Below are positions 11,760 through 24,129 of a DNA stretch of 64,000 nt, piece by piece. Position 1 is the first letter of the stretch, and every line of letters begins with the position of its first letter. Made by a program: the position numbers and the translations under genes. The DNA comes from Chinchilla lanigera (taxonomy: Eukaryota; Chordata; Mammalia; Rodentia; Chinchillidae), in assembly GCF_000276665.1 (NCBI RefSeq), contig NW_004955477.1, forward strand, positions 5,977,442 through 6,041,441. The letters run 5' to 3'. The notes below the pieces were generated by a model that made no database searches, was not told the DNA's origin, and saw only the letters and a list, made by a program, of their open reading frames with translations.

Positions 11760-13150
11760 TTTGTGTCTCTCGTTTTCGATTTCTTTGTTTCATTCAAGGA
11801 ACTTAGAATTTGTAGGCTCTCCCTTCTCAACTTCATAGAAGAGACCTTTTGGAGCCGGGAGATGTGCAGACTGGCAGATTGGACACAAAGCAAAGCTGCA
11901 CAGGAAGGCTGGATGGGCGGGAGAGGGCTGCCTGTGGGGCTAGAGGAGGGCAGGCTAGGGTGCAGGGGTGGGGCACCGCTGCTATTGGAAATGTACTTCG
12001 TGCCCTGGCCTCAGGCCGGAGAACCTTCGGGTGGTAGGGGTCCCTGCAGAAGCCAGGGACCCACCTCGGGTCAGAGAAAGAAAGAAGGGAAGAAAGGAAG
12101 GCAGCGCTTTCTGCCAGAGCTGCCGGGAAACATGAGGAGGTTGCTCCATTTGTGCACAAGATGGCACTCTTAAGCTTTCCAAGGAGTGGGGCTGGGCGAG
12201 CAGTAAACGCGCCCCAGTGCTTCCTCCCTGAAAGGCTGCCCAGGACGCAGGAGGAGGACAGTTGCGGGCCCCTTCCAGGCGCTCACAGCCTGGGGACGCT
12301 GCCTCGCTCTGGGCTAGGCGGGCTCTCAGGGACACACCAAGTGGAGCCACAGCTGTCAGGCCCAGGAACTGCCCATGTGGTCCTCGCTGGCTCAGCACAG
12401 CTGGACTGTGATCCTGAATGGGGTGGAAGAAAGTAGCACTGTGAAAAGTGCCAGCTCCGATCCACTGAAAGCCACTAGCCTGCATGGGCAAATGGGCTGA
12501 GTTCTCAGTGCCCAAGATGCCCCTGCCAGGCGGTGGTATGCTGGAAGTTCCTATAACTGCCCATCTGATGCCAGTACAGAGCTGTGCTGGCAAAGGGCTC
12601 TGCACAGCAGGAAGACTCAGGGTGTCTGGGAAGCCCTTGGGTTCCTTCTATGGGACTAGGACCCTGCGCACACCCAAAGCCCTCAGTGGGAAGTGGAAGG
12701 TGGCTGCTGTATCCAGCATCTCCCTTGGCCATGATCACCACATGTCTGCCTGTGGGCCCCCGAGGACAGGAATCTGTCAGGTCACACACAAGTCAGTGAT
12801 GTGGTAGGACCAAAACCCTGGAAAGGCAGCAAAGTCAGATTACCTCCTGGGACCAAACATGCAACTCAGGAACCAAAGAGAAAGGATTTTTGGATGCTGG
12901 GGTGTTTCTGAGGGAACCCCAGGGCCAAGTGTCAGGAAGCAGTATTAGGACTGGAGCTGGAAACCTGCCTTGGAGTGAGGGAGACTAGGCAGGGTAGTGG
13001 AAATTCACGCCAGTCAGCTGTGGAACAGACACTTCCACTTGTGTCTCCAAACCTGGTCCCACGAGACTGACCTAGAAACCCTGAGAAAATGCAGATATCA
13101 TTGCAGGTGATCAGGATAAGTGCTCTTTCTTGAAACTTTGAATTTAGCAT
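11760..13150. other. GC-rich unassigned stretch
   Basis: GC-rich sequence has few stop codons on the minus strand (207 codons open at 11982-12605), but codon content, motifs and splice sites give no support for a gene. A short (GAAA)n-like patch sits near 12075-12100. No clear CpG island is present. Confidence 0.45.
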
Positions 13151-13153
13151 ATC

Positions 13154-13230
13154 TGTGTGTGTGCGTGCACACACACACAGGCGCACACGCACACATACCC
13201 ATCTGCTTATCTGTATGTATGTGTGTATAT
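13154..13230. repeat. TG/CA alternating repeat with palindromic centre
   Basis: A TG run turns into a CA run around GT at 13165-13166, giving 11-base perfect inverted arms (13154-13164 and 13167-13177). More CA- and TG-rich text follows to about 13230. Alternating purine-pyrimidine sequence of this kind favours Z-DNA or cruciform structure. Confidence 0.85.
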
Positions 13231-13284
13231 CAAGCCATGAAGTCTGATGTTTCAAAAACAGTGGCAGCTTTCTGAGAGAGTAGG

Positions 13285-13405
13285 GAATGATATGGCTTTA
13301 GAGTTCCATGGAGCTGAGCTCCTATCTGGCTTTACTGCTTGTTTGCTGTGTGGCCTTGAATCAGTTGCTTTCTCTGAATGAACTTTATATGATATGAAAA
13401 CGTCC
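13285..13405 (+). repeat. MIR fragment
   Basis: 'tgctgtgtggccttgaatca' followed by 'gttgctttctctgaatg' corresponds to the MIR core 'ctgtgtgaccttgggcaagtcacttaacctctctga'. The preceding text 'gagttccatggagctgagct' fits the upstream MIR region loosely. Confidence 0.7.
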
Positions 13406-16400
13406 CTTCAAGATGCAGTTGAGTCAGCCAGTGTGGAGACCAGTAATGGGATGGTGCTTTGCCCCTGGTGGGTGCTGCTGGTCAGTGTGCCCTCTTGTCT
13501 TTTCCATCTCTGGTACTACCAAGCTTTACAACCTTGCCTCACTCATCGGCTCAAGGTCTAATCCTTGTATCCTAGCCCCTCTCTTGAAGCAGGGTGGCTG
13601 TCTTTTAAGGATCCGCTAGGGCAGATTAGTAGAAACTGAGTCTAACTGCAAACAAACCTACCTAGCTCTTGCTCTGTGAATCAGTACTGTGCCAGAAAAG
13701 CTTTTGTAACCACTGCCCTGTGGTTTGGGGAGAGCCTTCACTCACTTGGTGTTCTTAATTCAAGCATTCCTACACAGGATTTGCTAGCACTGGAACAATT
13801 TTAACCTGACTGAGGTCTTACTTGTGGTTGCTGGTGGTCTACAGAAGAGGGGTTCTGATGAATGGAGGGTTTGCGAGGCCCAGGTTCATGGTGAAGATCC
13901 CCGGGAGGGACCTGATGGCCTGGATCCCTGCAGTGAATGTTACTGGCACCCTGCTCTGAAAGGCGACATTGATCCTTCTGTCATCACTCATGGATCATCT
14001 TTGTAAAGATCTGTCTTACTGGTCTGGGCTGAGGTATGGATGTCGTCTTATTTTCCCTAGGCTGGTGTCTCTGGACAAGGCTGGGAAAAAGGCAGAGGAG
14101 TGGGGAGGAGGCCACACGTGGATACTGAGTCTCCCTGAATGTTCCTGGAAGCTCCCCTATCCTGCTTCCTGTACCTCTGGGCTCCTACGCATGTGCTGAA
14201 GTTGCGAGCCCATGTTCCCAGCTGGGTTACTGCAATAAGGAGAACTCAGGCTGGAAATGTGGAGCGCTGAGCCCAGCTCTGGGTCTTGTTGCTTGGAACA
14301 CCATGTGCAACTTCGTTTCTTAAACTTTAGCTTTCTCATCTGAAAAGCAGCAATTTAATTGACAAAAGCTTTGGTTAATGATTATGATCCTAGCTTGGAC
14401 CCCCTTAGCCTCCTTTCTGATAAAATGGAAATATTTTAACCTTCAAGAATATCATAGGATTATCTCTCTAGAGTTTTCCTATTAATTTTATGATCAAGTT
14501 CACTTGACCAACTAAAAATGATATTCAGCCTAAATGCGATCTTATCAAACTACATAATTTTCCTCCTTGGTTGGCTTGCTTTGTCCTATGTTATTATATA
14601 TAGCATCCAACTAGTATTGCCCTGATTGCATTTGCAGGCATTCCTTCTCCAGGACAGTAGAAGGTTTTGGTACTCAAACTGGGGGAGGGCTCTAATTCAA
14701 TTTATTTGGTAGTACAAGTCAAATGCATTTGAACTGATTTCATGAGTGCAGACCTTCTCAGAGCCTTATCTCTGCAAAGGACTCTGGGTAGGGAGTTCCA
14801 AGGCCTGAACTCTGCCAACCATGCCTCTGCCCTGCTAGGGGCTGTAAGTACACAGTCACTGCTGCAACCAAAGTTGAAATGCCTCATGGCTGAGGCATTT
14901 GTGAGCCCTGCTGTTACTTGATTTTGATTTGTATTCCCATTTCCTCCAAACAACCTACTGAGAGAAATTTCTTGGCTGTTACAATGTAAGTGACACTGAC
15001 TCATGTACTATGTGAGTACCAAGTGCATCCAACATGGCGTCTGCACTCAAGGAGATTAAACTGCCCTTGTGAAGGCCAAGCAACCTGAGTGACCCTGTGA
15101 TCTGAGTTAGTCTGGGACTATTTGCCACATGATGGATAAACAGTCCAGGGGGCAAAGGACAGTGGTTGGGGCAGGTTGGGAGTTCAATGGATAAAATTGG
15201 ATTTTGGGTGCATACTGTAAGAAGGCAGTGATAGGGTGAATGGCAGAAATAAGGAAAAGTACTCCACATAGAGGGGCGCCAAGTGTGGCTAGGCATGCAA
15301 CCAAGCAGGGAGACATTTCACCCAATGCTGCGAGTGGCAGCTTGTTTCCTCTCCCTGTAGGTGGCTTCTTTCTGCCTACTCACCTTCCTTGCTGAGCTGC
15401 TTCTTCCTGTTTGAGATGATTCACTTATGCTTTTCTAACACAACATTTGCCCCTTTGACTCACATGGACAGTGATCCTTCCTTTATGTGGGATGGGTGTC
15501 ATCTTTACATACAGTGAGCTACTATATGGACAGGTATGGCGGAGGACAGTGCAACGACCTGGTTTGAAGGATATAGGCAAGCTCCTGATGTATATTGTGA
15601 GGTTGTTCTGTGTCTTTCTTGCCTTGTCCTGAGATGCATACATGGGGAAGCCAGAGGCACCAATGTCTGTAGGGAACTGACCTCCCTATGGAAGCGCACT
15701 CCATCACATCTGTAGGAATCGAGCTTTGGAAATGCAGAAGCCAGTGCAGTTTAAAGAAGGCATCCCTGACAACTACAGCCTTTGAGGTGTCTGTATCACA
15801 TTCATGATTCTTTAAGTAACTCTTTAATTTGTTGCACAGATGCATTCCTTGGAGCACCTTTCATGAGCTATGTATGCTCTATCTAAAAGGAAAAAGGCAC
15901 AGCTCTTCGTTTTGGGTCTCAGCATCAACTAGGAAAGAACTGTGGTAAACTATGGTCAATCAAATTTCTTACAATAAGTGCTACACTGAAGGCGGCCTTG
16001 TTTACTGTAGAATAGTAGAAAACGTCTGCATTTCTTATTTCATTAAACACAACAGTGCATGTCTATATCATTATTGCATACTTCTCAGCTGTGAAGAGTA
16101 GATAAAAACACAGGGCGACAATCTTGGCCTGTATGATTTCATGATGTTTGCTCTTTTCTTCCCCATTGTTCTTGCCAGGTTCTTCTTTAAAAACTTCTTA
16201 GTAGTACATGTCTGCAGTACATAATTGCATTCACTGGGGGGAGTTGGAGTTTGTACATAACATATCTTGATTCTTTTGCATCCTTTACCCCTTTCCTCCC
16301 TCCAAGCACCAAAGGTCATGATGGATATGGGAGTAAAGGTTCTGGGCCACAGGGAGGCGGACACTAGCCCAACCTGGAGACCTTGGGAGGGAGCGTCGGA

Positions 16401-16790
16401 GTGGGGATTAAAGGATGGGTGGGCATTTTCAAGGTGTCAGTTTGGGGCAGAGAAAGGAAAAAAATCCATTTTTTTGAACAGGGAATAATGTATATGACAG
16501 TCTCAGATCAGAGAATAGGGATTAAGAATCTGTAAGTGGTTAAGTCTGGTGCATCTGCAGGGGTCTTGGCATGGTCTGGAAGAAAGGAAACTTAGTGTTT
16601 CCTTTGTGAAGGCCACAGTAAAGGGTCTTCTGGGCCAGGGAGAGGAGTTTGTATTTTAAGCTGTTGATTATGTAGATTTTAAATCTGGGCAATTGCCTGA
16701 ATTTCTTTGCTCTTCTTCTCAGGTGTATTAACACAAATTCACATGAGATTATGTGTTTGGTGGCTACATGCTTGTGAAAAGGAGTCATCT
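13406..16790. other. Unassigned sequence with traces of MIR/L2
   Basis: A probable MIR trace lies at 14295-14350 ('agctttctcatctgaaaagc'). L2-like wording occurs near 16600-16665 ('gagaggagtttgtattttaa'). The remainder has no recognisable gene, RNA or repeat. Open frames are all around 110 codons or shorter. Confidence 0.4.
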
Positions 16791-16799
16791 TACCTGTAA

Positions 16800-17490
16800 A
16801 CCTTTAAATGAACATAAAGCTTCCTCCCCCTCTTTTCTGCCCACGGTATAGAAGTCACACAATCTGCAGTGGTACTTTTTCACTGAGTAGAACCAGGTTG
16901 AAACCTTTACCAGCTCTTCCAAAGTTAGAACTGCCATGTGATCCCTCATCTCCACTCCCAAGTGTGTGCACCCAAGGACTGAAGGCAGGACTAAAACAAG
17001 TGTTTGTACACAAATGGATATCAGCACTGTTCACAAGAGCCAAAAGGTGAAAATCATCCAAATATTTACTGACGTGAATGGAAAAATAACATGCTGTGTG
17101 TCCACCCAGTGAAATAGTATTTGGTTATAAAAAATGAAGGTAGCAATGACACGTGTCACCACGTGGATGAGCCTCAAAACCGGTGTGCAAAGTGCAAGGA
17201 GCCAGATGCAAGAGGCCACGTGTGATATGACTCCATTTATAGGAAATATCCAGAATGGCCAACTCCAAAGAGATGCAGAGCAGATTATATAGTTGCCAGG
17301 GACTATGAGAAGGAAAATGGAAGATAACTGCTTAGTGGGTATGAGGGTTTATTTAAGGGGTGAAAATGTTTGGAACTAGATAAAAGTGATTGCTTTATGA
17401 CATCAAGAATTTCATCAGTGCCCCTGAATGGTACACTTTAAAGTGGTCAATTGTACGCTATGTGAATCTCACTTCAGCACACATGAGGCA
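16800..17490 (+). mobile_element. Ancient L1M 3' fragment, forward
   Basis: This is a degraded end of ORF2 followed by 3' UTR. The successive phrases 'agaactgccatgtgatccct', 'ttgtacacaaatggatatca', 'ttcacaagagccaaaaggtg' and 'tggatgagcctcaaaac' are diagnostic of old placental L1 elements. They are followed by 'tgactccatttataggaaat', 'agttgccagggactatg' and 'tacactttaaagtggtcaa'. Many stops and frameshifts break the frame, so it is a dead copy. Confidence 0.9.
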
Positions 17491-18365
17491 CCTGTCCACC
17501 CTGTGCTCCCTGTGGGCCTTGCCTGTCACCTATCAGAGGAACATTGTGACAGCCAGTGAGGCAGCCCTGAAAGCCTGGGCCCTAATCCTACCTAGACCCT
17601 AGTCTGTGGAGCTCCCTGAAGATAGGGACTCGTTACTCTGAAAAGTGGTTATTTCCAAGTTGACCCATTTGAGTCTGTAAATTACTTTTTTTGAATGCAG
17701 GAGAGTAAAGGGCAAAAGTTATTCCTTTCCTGTTCTTGTAATTGCTGAGATCAATAGGCACAATTGATTGGAATTGAGAAATAGTCTCCAGGTAACATTT
17801 AGGAAGAATCACTGAGGATGGTACATTGGGAATCATTGTCTGCTGCACTCTGAGGGGACAGCCTGTGAGATGGAACCCCCTCTGCAGGTCTTGTGGCAGG
17901 ATCAGTGGGGAGGGAGCTGTGGCCTCTGTGTAGCACCTGGAAGGACCCTGGTTGCAGGAGTCAGATGGTCTTAGCTTTTGTGTCCTGAAGTTATGTTGAC
18001 CATCAAGGGCTCTGGGACAGCACAGTTAAAGCCCTTCGTGTCGTGTGCTGGGGAGGGGGTCCTGGGCAGAGGGCAGCCCTGGAGCAGTGATGCACTAGGT
18101 CTCTTGCTTAGGTTCCGCTACTTGTCAGAAGCTCAACACCAGGGTGGCAATAAGGTCTGGAGGGACTGCCAGCTGAAGTCGTTTTCTGAGTAATCCTCCT
18201 GTCATTGTTCCTGGACAGTGAGGTCCCCATCCTCTGGGTCTGTGTTTTGGGCATCAGAATGAGCGGAGAGAGGCTGAGACTGTGCTTGGGGCAGTTCACA
18301 TTGCTGGCATCCCAGCTGCATCCGTCACCATAGGGAGGAAGAGCTGGGCTCAAAGGAGACACAGT
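17491..18365. other. Unassigned sequence
   Basis: GC-moderate sequence with no named feature. Open frames do not exceed 90 codons. Confidence 0.4.
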
Positions 18366-18369
18366 TTCC

Positions 18370-18640
18370 AGCCCATGTCTTGGGGAATGATATTAAAGGG
18401 AGAAAAAAAAAAACTGCTGTTGACTCTGAATATCCTACTTTGGTTAGACAGCTCATCAATAGGATTGGGGGACAGGATTGATCTTTTACTTATAATGCAG
18501 AGCATTCAGTGGATGGCAAAAATGCTTTTAAAAGGGGCCCATGGAACACTTTGAAAATATTAATTAGTGTGTTGAAGCATTCTGCATAGCATATCATAGT
18601 GAGACTGCTCCAGGGGGTTGCTTAGAATGAATTATTAATA
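18370..18640. promoter_or_regulatory. Candidate conserved noncoding element
   Basis: AT-rich unique sequence contains 'atattaattagtgtg', 'cttataatgcagagc' and 'aatgaattattaataag', giving several ATTA cores in 250 bases. No repeat family matches. The enhancer role is inferred from composition. Confidence 0.3.
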
Positions 18641-19350
18641 AGAATCCCTCTCTCCCCTGTGCTTCCCACCCTGATTTTATGGGAGTTGGTGTGGATTGGG
18701 GTGTCTCTTAGATGCATTTATTGCTCATTGAATACAAGAGCAGAGCAGGTTGTACTACTGGTGTTGCCTGTGTGTGGGGCACATATGTCTGGAAAAGGAG
18801 GCACGCCCCTGATCACCAAGAACACACAATAGAGGAACTGCGGTTAAATAAACACCATACTACCAATAGTTCTGATGGGCTTGGGTCTGTGTATTCCAAC
18901 TGGAAACCAAATGTGTATGGCTTCTGGTTATGTTTATGGTTTCTTAAGGGTTCAGGTCTGAAGGAGGGGGCAAAGATCAGAGAGAAGCAGCTTTTGGGAC
19001 AGATGAGAAAAACATTCAAAGTGTGCTCTCAGACCCCTACTCTGCCTATATCAGCGGTGAGACCACCAGGCCCTTCTCACTATATTTCACTGGACCAAAT
19101 GAATGTGACAGTGTGAAGTCACCAAATCTCACCAAACTTAGTACTCCTAAATGAACGTTCACTGGGATTCCAGCTGAGGGAAGCTTGCGTTTCCTGTTTT
19201 ACTAAGCAAGGATTTATAGAAATATAAACATATGAGTAAAGATGTTTTACCTTAAAATTTGAAACTAATTCAATCAAGGATCATAGAAATATTGATAGTT
19301 GTGCAACACTGAACAGTAAGGGTTGGGGTGCGTGTATTAATCTAGCTATT
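18641..19350. other. Unassigned sequence
   Basis: No recognisable gene or repeat. The stretch 19200-19320 is AT-rich and complex, and may belong to the regulatory tract around the 19.36-kb palindrome. Confidence 0.35.
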
Positions 19351-19398
19351 ATGAGCATTCCCGGCTTTGGCAACACGCCAAAGCGCTCATAGGAATGC
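19351..19398. promoter_or_regulatory. NFI full-site palindrome with flanking inverted TEAD-like sites
   Basis: The centre is a perfect inverted repeat with arms GCTTTGGC (19364-19371) and GCCAAAGC (19377-19384) and a 5-base spacer. It contains the exact NFI consensus TTGGC-N5-GCCAA. Outside it lie CATTCC (19356-19361) and GGAATG (19392-19397), which are TEAD-type half sites in inverted orientation, and ATGAGC/GCTCAT arms at 19351-19356 and 19385-19390. Binding is inferred. Confidence 0.55.
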
Positions 19399-19399
19399 C

Positions 19400-20640
19400 T
19401 TCAACAGCTCCCAGCTTTCCTGCTTTTGTCCCTTCTCCTCCCCCTCCATTTCACACTTAGAATTCACGGACACCATATCTTCTCTTGCTGTAACAATTAT
19501 GCGCAGATATCTTAGATTGCTGGAAAAAAGTCAAAAGCTGTTTCTATGCCTGAGGTTTCCAACATTATGGAAACACACAATCCTATGTAATGGTAAATTT
19601 TCCACTTTAATATTATTGGTATCTGCTGTTTTCAGAGCATAAAAGACATGGCCTCCCTAAAAATGAATTAGCTGATTGGATTTCTTTGTGTACTAAGCTT
19701 TATACTAACTCTGGCTTACTGGTTCATATGTTCATTTAGCCCCAAAACTTCGAGGTGTCCTATCAGACTGCTTTGTTTCCCCTTCCAGGGAAAAACACAG
19801 ACCATAGCAGAACTGGAATTTTTGTGTTGACAACTTCCTGCTGTAAGCAGAGGAGCAGATCATTAGCAGTTGGCTGTTCTGGTCGGGAGGGAAGCAAATA
19901 GCCATGCGAGTCTCTCAGTCTCTGAAAGTGCCCAGAAAATGCCTCTGCTTTTTAAGAAGTTTGGAGCGTAACAAATCTTCCTGAGAAGACCATCCATGCC
20001 CACTTGCTGACGTTACCAGCACCGCATCCTCTTGAGCAGTTCTGTAGCCGACTGATTAATATTTTAAGCATGAAGACAACCTCCAGACCTTTGGAAGCAA
20101 ATTGTTCTCTCTTCTTTCTTTGCCTCTTGAAAAAAAAAAGGGCCAAACTCTTCCCAGCTAAAGAGCTCCATAAACTCTCACATCTCTGGTGTGACACTAT
20201 TTTACTTACTTCATTTCATCTGAGTTAGGCCCAGATTTAGATAGGGGAAAAATAGCTTTGTAAACAGTTAACACAGCATGTGACCACTTCCCAGTGGTGT
20301 CTGATGAGGTGTCTGCATTTTGGAGGGTATGACCTGCTCAGTCCGTGGGTAGAACCTGCTGCCCAGTTTGCAGAGCAGAACGTGAAAGTGAATGAGCCCT
20401 GCATCCCCCCACCAAACTCCCCACCTAGCACATGGACAAAGGCATCTGCTGTGAGCGGTGACATGTGTCTCAGAAGGGGCCTGCTGTACATTTGGAAGTT
20501 TTATTTTTATTTATTGTTTGGTGGTGATTTAAATACCCTGTGCTGCCAAATCATAAGCAGAAAAATAATTCCCACATTTGGCTTTTGTTATCAGCTAAGA
20601 GAATTAAGGTTATTTTTTTCCTTGACTTTTTTTTTTTTTT
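19400..20640. other. Unassigned sequence
   Basis: No gene or repeat recognised. A short poly-T run occurs at about 20625-20640. Confidence 0.4.
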
Positions 20641-20644
20641 AACA

Positions 20645-22300
20645 GCCCTAGTGTCTTGGCTGGCTTCCAGTGCAGGTAATTACATTCTGTCTTCCTAAAT
20701 CCCCCTGAAACTCCAATTGGGCAAGCTGCTCCTCACTTCCCTCCTAAAAGCTGATGTGCGGGGTGCCTGGCATCAAATGGGGTGGCATTCCAATAGTGGG
20801 TCCCAAGGTGTTACGCTGAAATGCCTTTCAAGTGGCTTCTGCAGGCAGAGCTTGTGTGTAAGTAGAAGTAGTATTATTTATTGCTCTTTTCTATCAGCAG
20901 CTGCCAACCTGAAAGTATCTCTGAATGACATTTTAAATATGAAGGCCAGGGTCATTAGGATGATTAGATACAAGGGTCCATTTTGTTCACCTTTAGAATT
21001 ACTGGATTACTGAAAATGGAGTCGGGTTTGATAGGAAGGAAGAGATTTGCTGTAATAGGAAATGTCCTCTCTCTAGGGTTTCAGTTTCCATAAAAATGGC
21101 ACTTTAAATTCTTTCTTTACTTCTTTTGGTGTGTCCTGATTAAAACTAAGTAAGTTGTTGTTGTTTTTGCTTTTGTTCTGCAAGGTTGGAAACAGGAGTG
21201 TGCTCCATTTGTAGGAATAAAATTATATCTTTAAAAAAACTGAGTCATTTGAAGTTAATTCTTCAAATATTTATTGAGCATGTACAATGTACCAAACCTT
21301 GCTAAAGGCCTGTTTTGATCACATAAGCACTTTTGCTTTTATGTTTTTCATGAATATTATATTTATTTTAATTATGGCTATCAATGTGCTTTTCAAAAAA
21401 GCACAGAAGTAATTCCTCTAAAATACTACCCACAGTGAAAACCAAAGCATGAAATAATATGCTTGTTTATGCAATATGTAGTAATTCCCCAAGTAGAGAG
21501 CTGATTTTAGTGAGAAGTATATTTCCCAAGATTGAAACCAATACGTACCAAAAATAGAATTTAGGATATATGCAGAAATTTAAAAATAAGAATATATGAT
21601 ACAGAAAAAATCTCTTTCACTTCAAAGAAAAACATAAGAGTAAAGAGAACCTTTTCTGAGGTACCCCTAAAGATTTAGGAAATATTTAGTCTCATCAGTT
21701 ACATTGGTTTCCTAATCTCTACCACATAAAGGTTCTATGATGACTTTGTGTTTGGAGCTCTGGTGCCCTGACTCACGGTTCTAGTATGAGTTCTTTCCAT
21801 ATACCTGGAATTAAACAGATCTTCCCAGCACCTTTAATTCATTTCCCCAGCTCTCCACTCTTCTCTTACCAGGTGCCATAAATCCATGGCTTTCTTCATT
21901 CATGCAGAAAGGTTAAAGCCATGCTAAGGGAAAAAAACCACCTGTCTGATATTGGGTATCATCATCCTGTGTTTAGATAATAATTTATTTTTGCCCTTTC
22001 ACTTTCCTATAGAATCACTGTTTATAAAGCACACAATCAAGGAAGATTTTAAACACCAACTCTATTGGGTGTTCTCGCTGGGGTTGGTAACTCTAGCGAC
22101 TTGCATTTTCCCCTAACTACATTAAAAATAGCAAATTCGCACACATCAGGAAGTGGGTACACCTCCTCTGATTTACAAGGAAGAGTAGTGTGACTTTATA
22201 GCTCAGGAATCCAGTGAAATAAATTTATGGTTAGAAAAATTCGTGTTCTTAATGTGATGAAGGTCCTTTAACTTTTAACACGCTTCTCTGGTTAAGCTGT
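20645..22300. promoter_or_regulatory. AT-rich repeat-poor tract, candidate regulatory
   Basis: A 1.6-kb tract is low in recognisable repeats (one short L2-like phrase at 21260-21300, 'atttattgagcatgtacaat'). It has many ATTA and AAATATTT cores, for example 'gtaattacattctg' at 20676 and 'tttaattatggctatc' at 21366. Composition resembles conserved intergenic DNA around developmental genes, but no specific element boundary can be set. Confidence 0.3.
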
Positions 22301-22880
22301 GCAGGACTCACAGGGAAATGGCTGTCTACAGCTGCCACGAATTGATTTATCCCCAGATGATAGAGCTGCAGACCAAATTGTTAGGAAGAAAGAGTTCTTT
22401 AATTTTTGTATTTGTGGCTGTCAGTGTATTGTTTTGGCACCTTCCCAGTGTGTGCTGGTGGAGACACACCGTGGCCTTGGTTTCCTGGGCTACCAGAGTA
22501 ATTCTCTGCTCAGAGGAACTGCCCTATGCATAACTCTCTACACCATCACCTGACTGGGGGCTCATCTCTGAAGCCCCTCCCCAGGAATTTGCAGCTCACA
22601 TCTACTGTTTCCTTGGCATTTGTGAAATTCTTGTCAAATGATCTGTGTGAGAAGTTATGGCATCATCATTCATGGCAATTCTGACTTGTGCTTGGAAAAC
22701 TATTTTTGAGCAGTAGCTGAAATTACTTGGGTAGCATGAGAGATGGATTTGCTGCCTTGGAGTCCCATGTATAGAATGACAGAGGCACCTCCTGGACCCT
22801 GAGGTTACCTTTGCCTCTCTGGGACTTCCCTGTCCACCTCTGCACAGGGATCTGAGCCAGATACCAATTGATGTGGATAC
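22301..22880. other. Unassigned sequence
   Basis: Nothing recognisable. Open frames do not exceed 84 codons and have no domain. Confidence 0.4.
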
Positions 22881-22884
22881 ACAG

Positions 22885-23065
22885 TCCTTCTTTCAGTAAA
22901 GATACCTACTGTGTGCAAAACAGGGTGGGGAAAGCAGATAGGGTCTCCATCCTAACAGTTTCACAGTAGAATGAGAGAACTTGAAAATAAAATGAGCAAA
23001 GGTTGCAGAGGAAATTACCAGAGGCAACAATAGGTACACCAAAAGAAAAGACCCAAGGAGTTGAA
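22885..23065 (+). repeat. L2 fragment
   Basis: 'agatacctactgtgtgcaaa' followed by 'agggtctccatcctaacagt' and 'ttcacagtagaatgagagaa' follows the L2 order 'acctactgtgtgccaggcac ... gtccctgccctcatggagcttacagtctagtgggaga'. Confidence 0.6.
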
Positions 23066-23069
23066 AGAT

Positions 23070-23560
23070 AGGAAGCAGGGTCACTTGCTGCAGGGGATCC
23101 CTCAAAGAGGGGACAGGGATGCAAGTGCTTTTGGACCCCAGTTCTCTTGCACATTCAAGCTTTTCTCCAGCAGGAGAAACCCCAGCTGGGTGCTGCGGAA
23201 GGTGAACACACCCCAGATTTGTCGGAGTGTGAGGCTCAGTAGGAAACAGGAGTGTGGGCCAACCAACACTAAAGCCTGTCCCTTTCCCAAGTGACTGCGG
23301 TCAATGCTGGCCAGCTGGGTTCTCTCTAGCCCCTGTGGCTGTATACAGTGTGGGGCCCCAGAGCTCCTGCTGAACTGTCCCTGCCCCCAGGACTCTGTGC
23401 AACACAATCTTCTTCTCCTTCTTCCCTGGAATCCACACCTGGGATCTAGTCAAGATGCCTGCTTTTTGCAGATCTATGCCCACTTGCCTGAGCTCCTCCC
23501 CTCCTCCCCAGCTGCTGGTCTAGACATATTCTATGGTCTACATTTTCCCCTGCATTCAAG
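23070..23560. other. Unassigned sequence
   Basis: GC-moderate sequence without an identifiable feature. Confidence 0.4.
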
Positions 23561-23561
23561 G

Positions 23562-23590
23562 TTTGATTGTCTATTTTATAGACAATCAAA
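23562..23590. repeat. Perfect 13-bp inverted repeat
   Basis: TTTGATTGTCTAT (23562-23574) and its exact complement (23578-23590) are separated by TTT. A further direct copy of GATTGTCT follows at 23591-23598. Strand symmetry would allow a stable hairpin or cruciform. Confidence 0.9.
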
Positions 23591-23764
23591 GATTGTCTGC
23601 AAGATTAGATGTTTGGGTTTGATCTGTTTGCAGGTAATTGAGGAATGGGTTAAAGAAGTGTAAAATGCTATCATGGTTTACATAATTTTCTCTCGGAGAA
23701 GATACTCACAAATATATTCAGTATGAAAAATATAAAGCAAACATATTAATTTTCTTTAAAGATA

Positions 23765-23840
23765 AGGGGATATAGCTCAGAGGCATGGCACCTGCCTGGT
23801 AAAAGTGAAGTCCTGAGTTTGATTCCTGGTTCAAAAAAAA
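23765..23840 (+). mobile_element. ID SINE (tRNA-Ala-like)
   Basis: 'ggggatatagctcagaggca' is the tRNA-like head with the Pol III A box. 'tgagtttgattcctgg' is a B-box region with changes, followed by a short A tail at 23833-23840. Head and tail are shorter and more diverged than in the 49.6-kb copy, so it is probably older. Confidence 0.8.
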
Positions 23841-23844
23841 TAAC

Positions 23845-24125
23845 TGAATTTTATGAAAAAATTTTGGTTACCCCAATGAAGTTAAGAGATGCAAAAACTA
23901 ACACAAAAAGCTCAGAGACATAGACAAAGAAGAATTACATATAAGTGAAGAACAAGGAGACTGTCATGAGTGACTAATTTCTGTTTTTCTTTTATTCCAG
24001 AAGTGTTTTTTGGACATGTAATTTGAGACAGGCACTTTTCACTCTCTGACCCTTGTCCCTTGCTCTCTTTCTCTCCCTTTGTCTCTCTCTTATCTTCCTC
24101 TGTCCCATCTTTTTCTTATCAAGCA
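23845..24125. other. Unassigned sequence
   Basis: AT-rich, then a CT-rich patch at 24035-24115. No gene seen. Confidence 0.4.
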
Positions 24126-24129
24126 CTCA

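Noticed and set aside
11982..12605. 207-codon minus-strand open frame
   Set aside because: It sits in GC-rich DNA where stop codons are scarce, with several overlapping frames in other phases and no recognisable motif.
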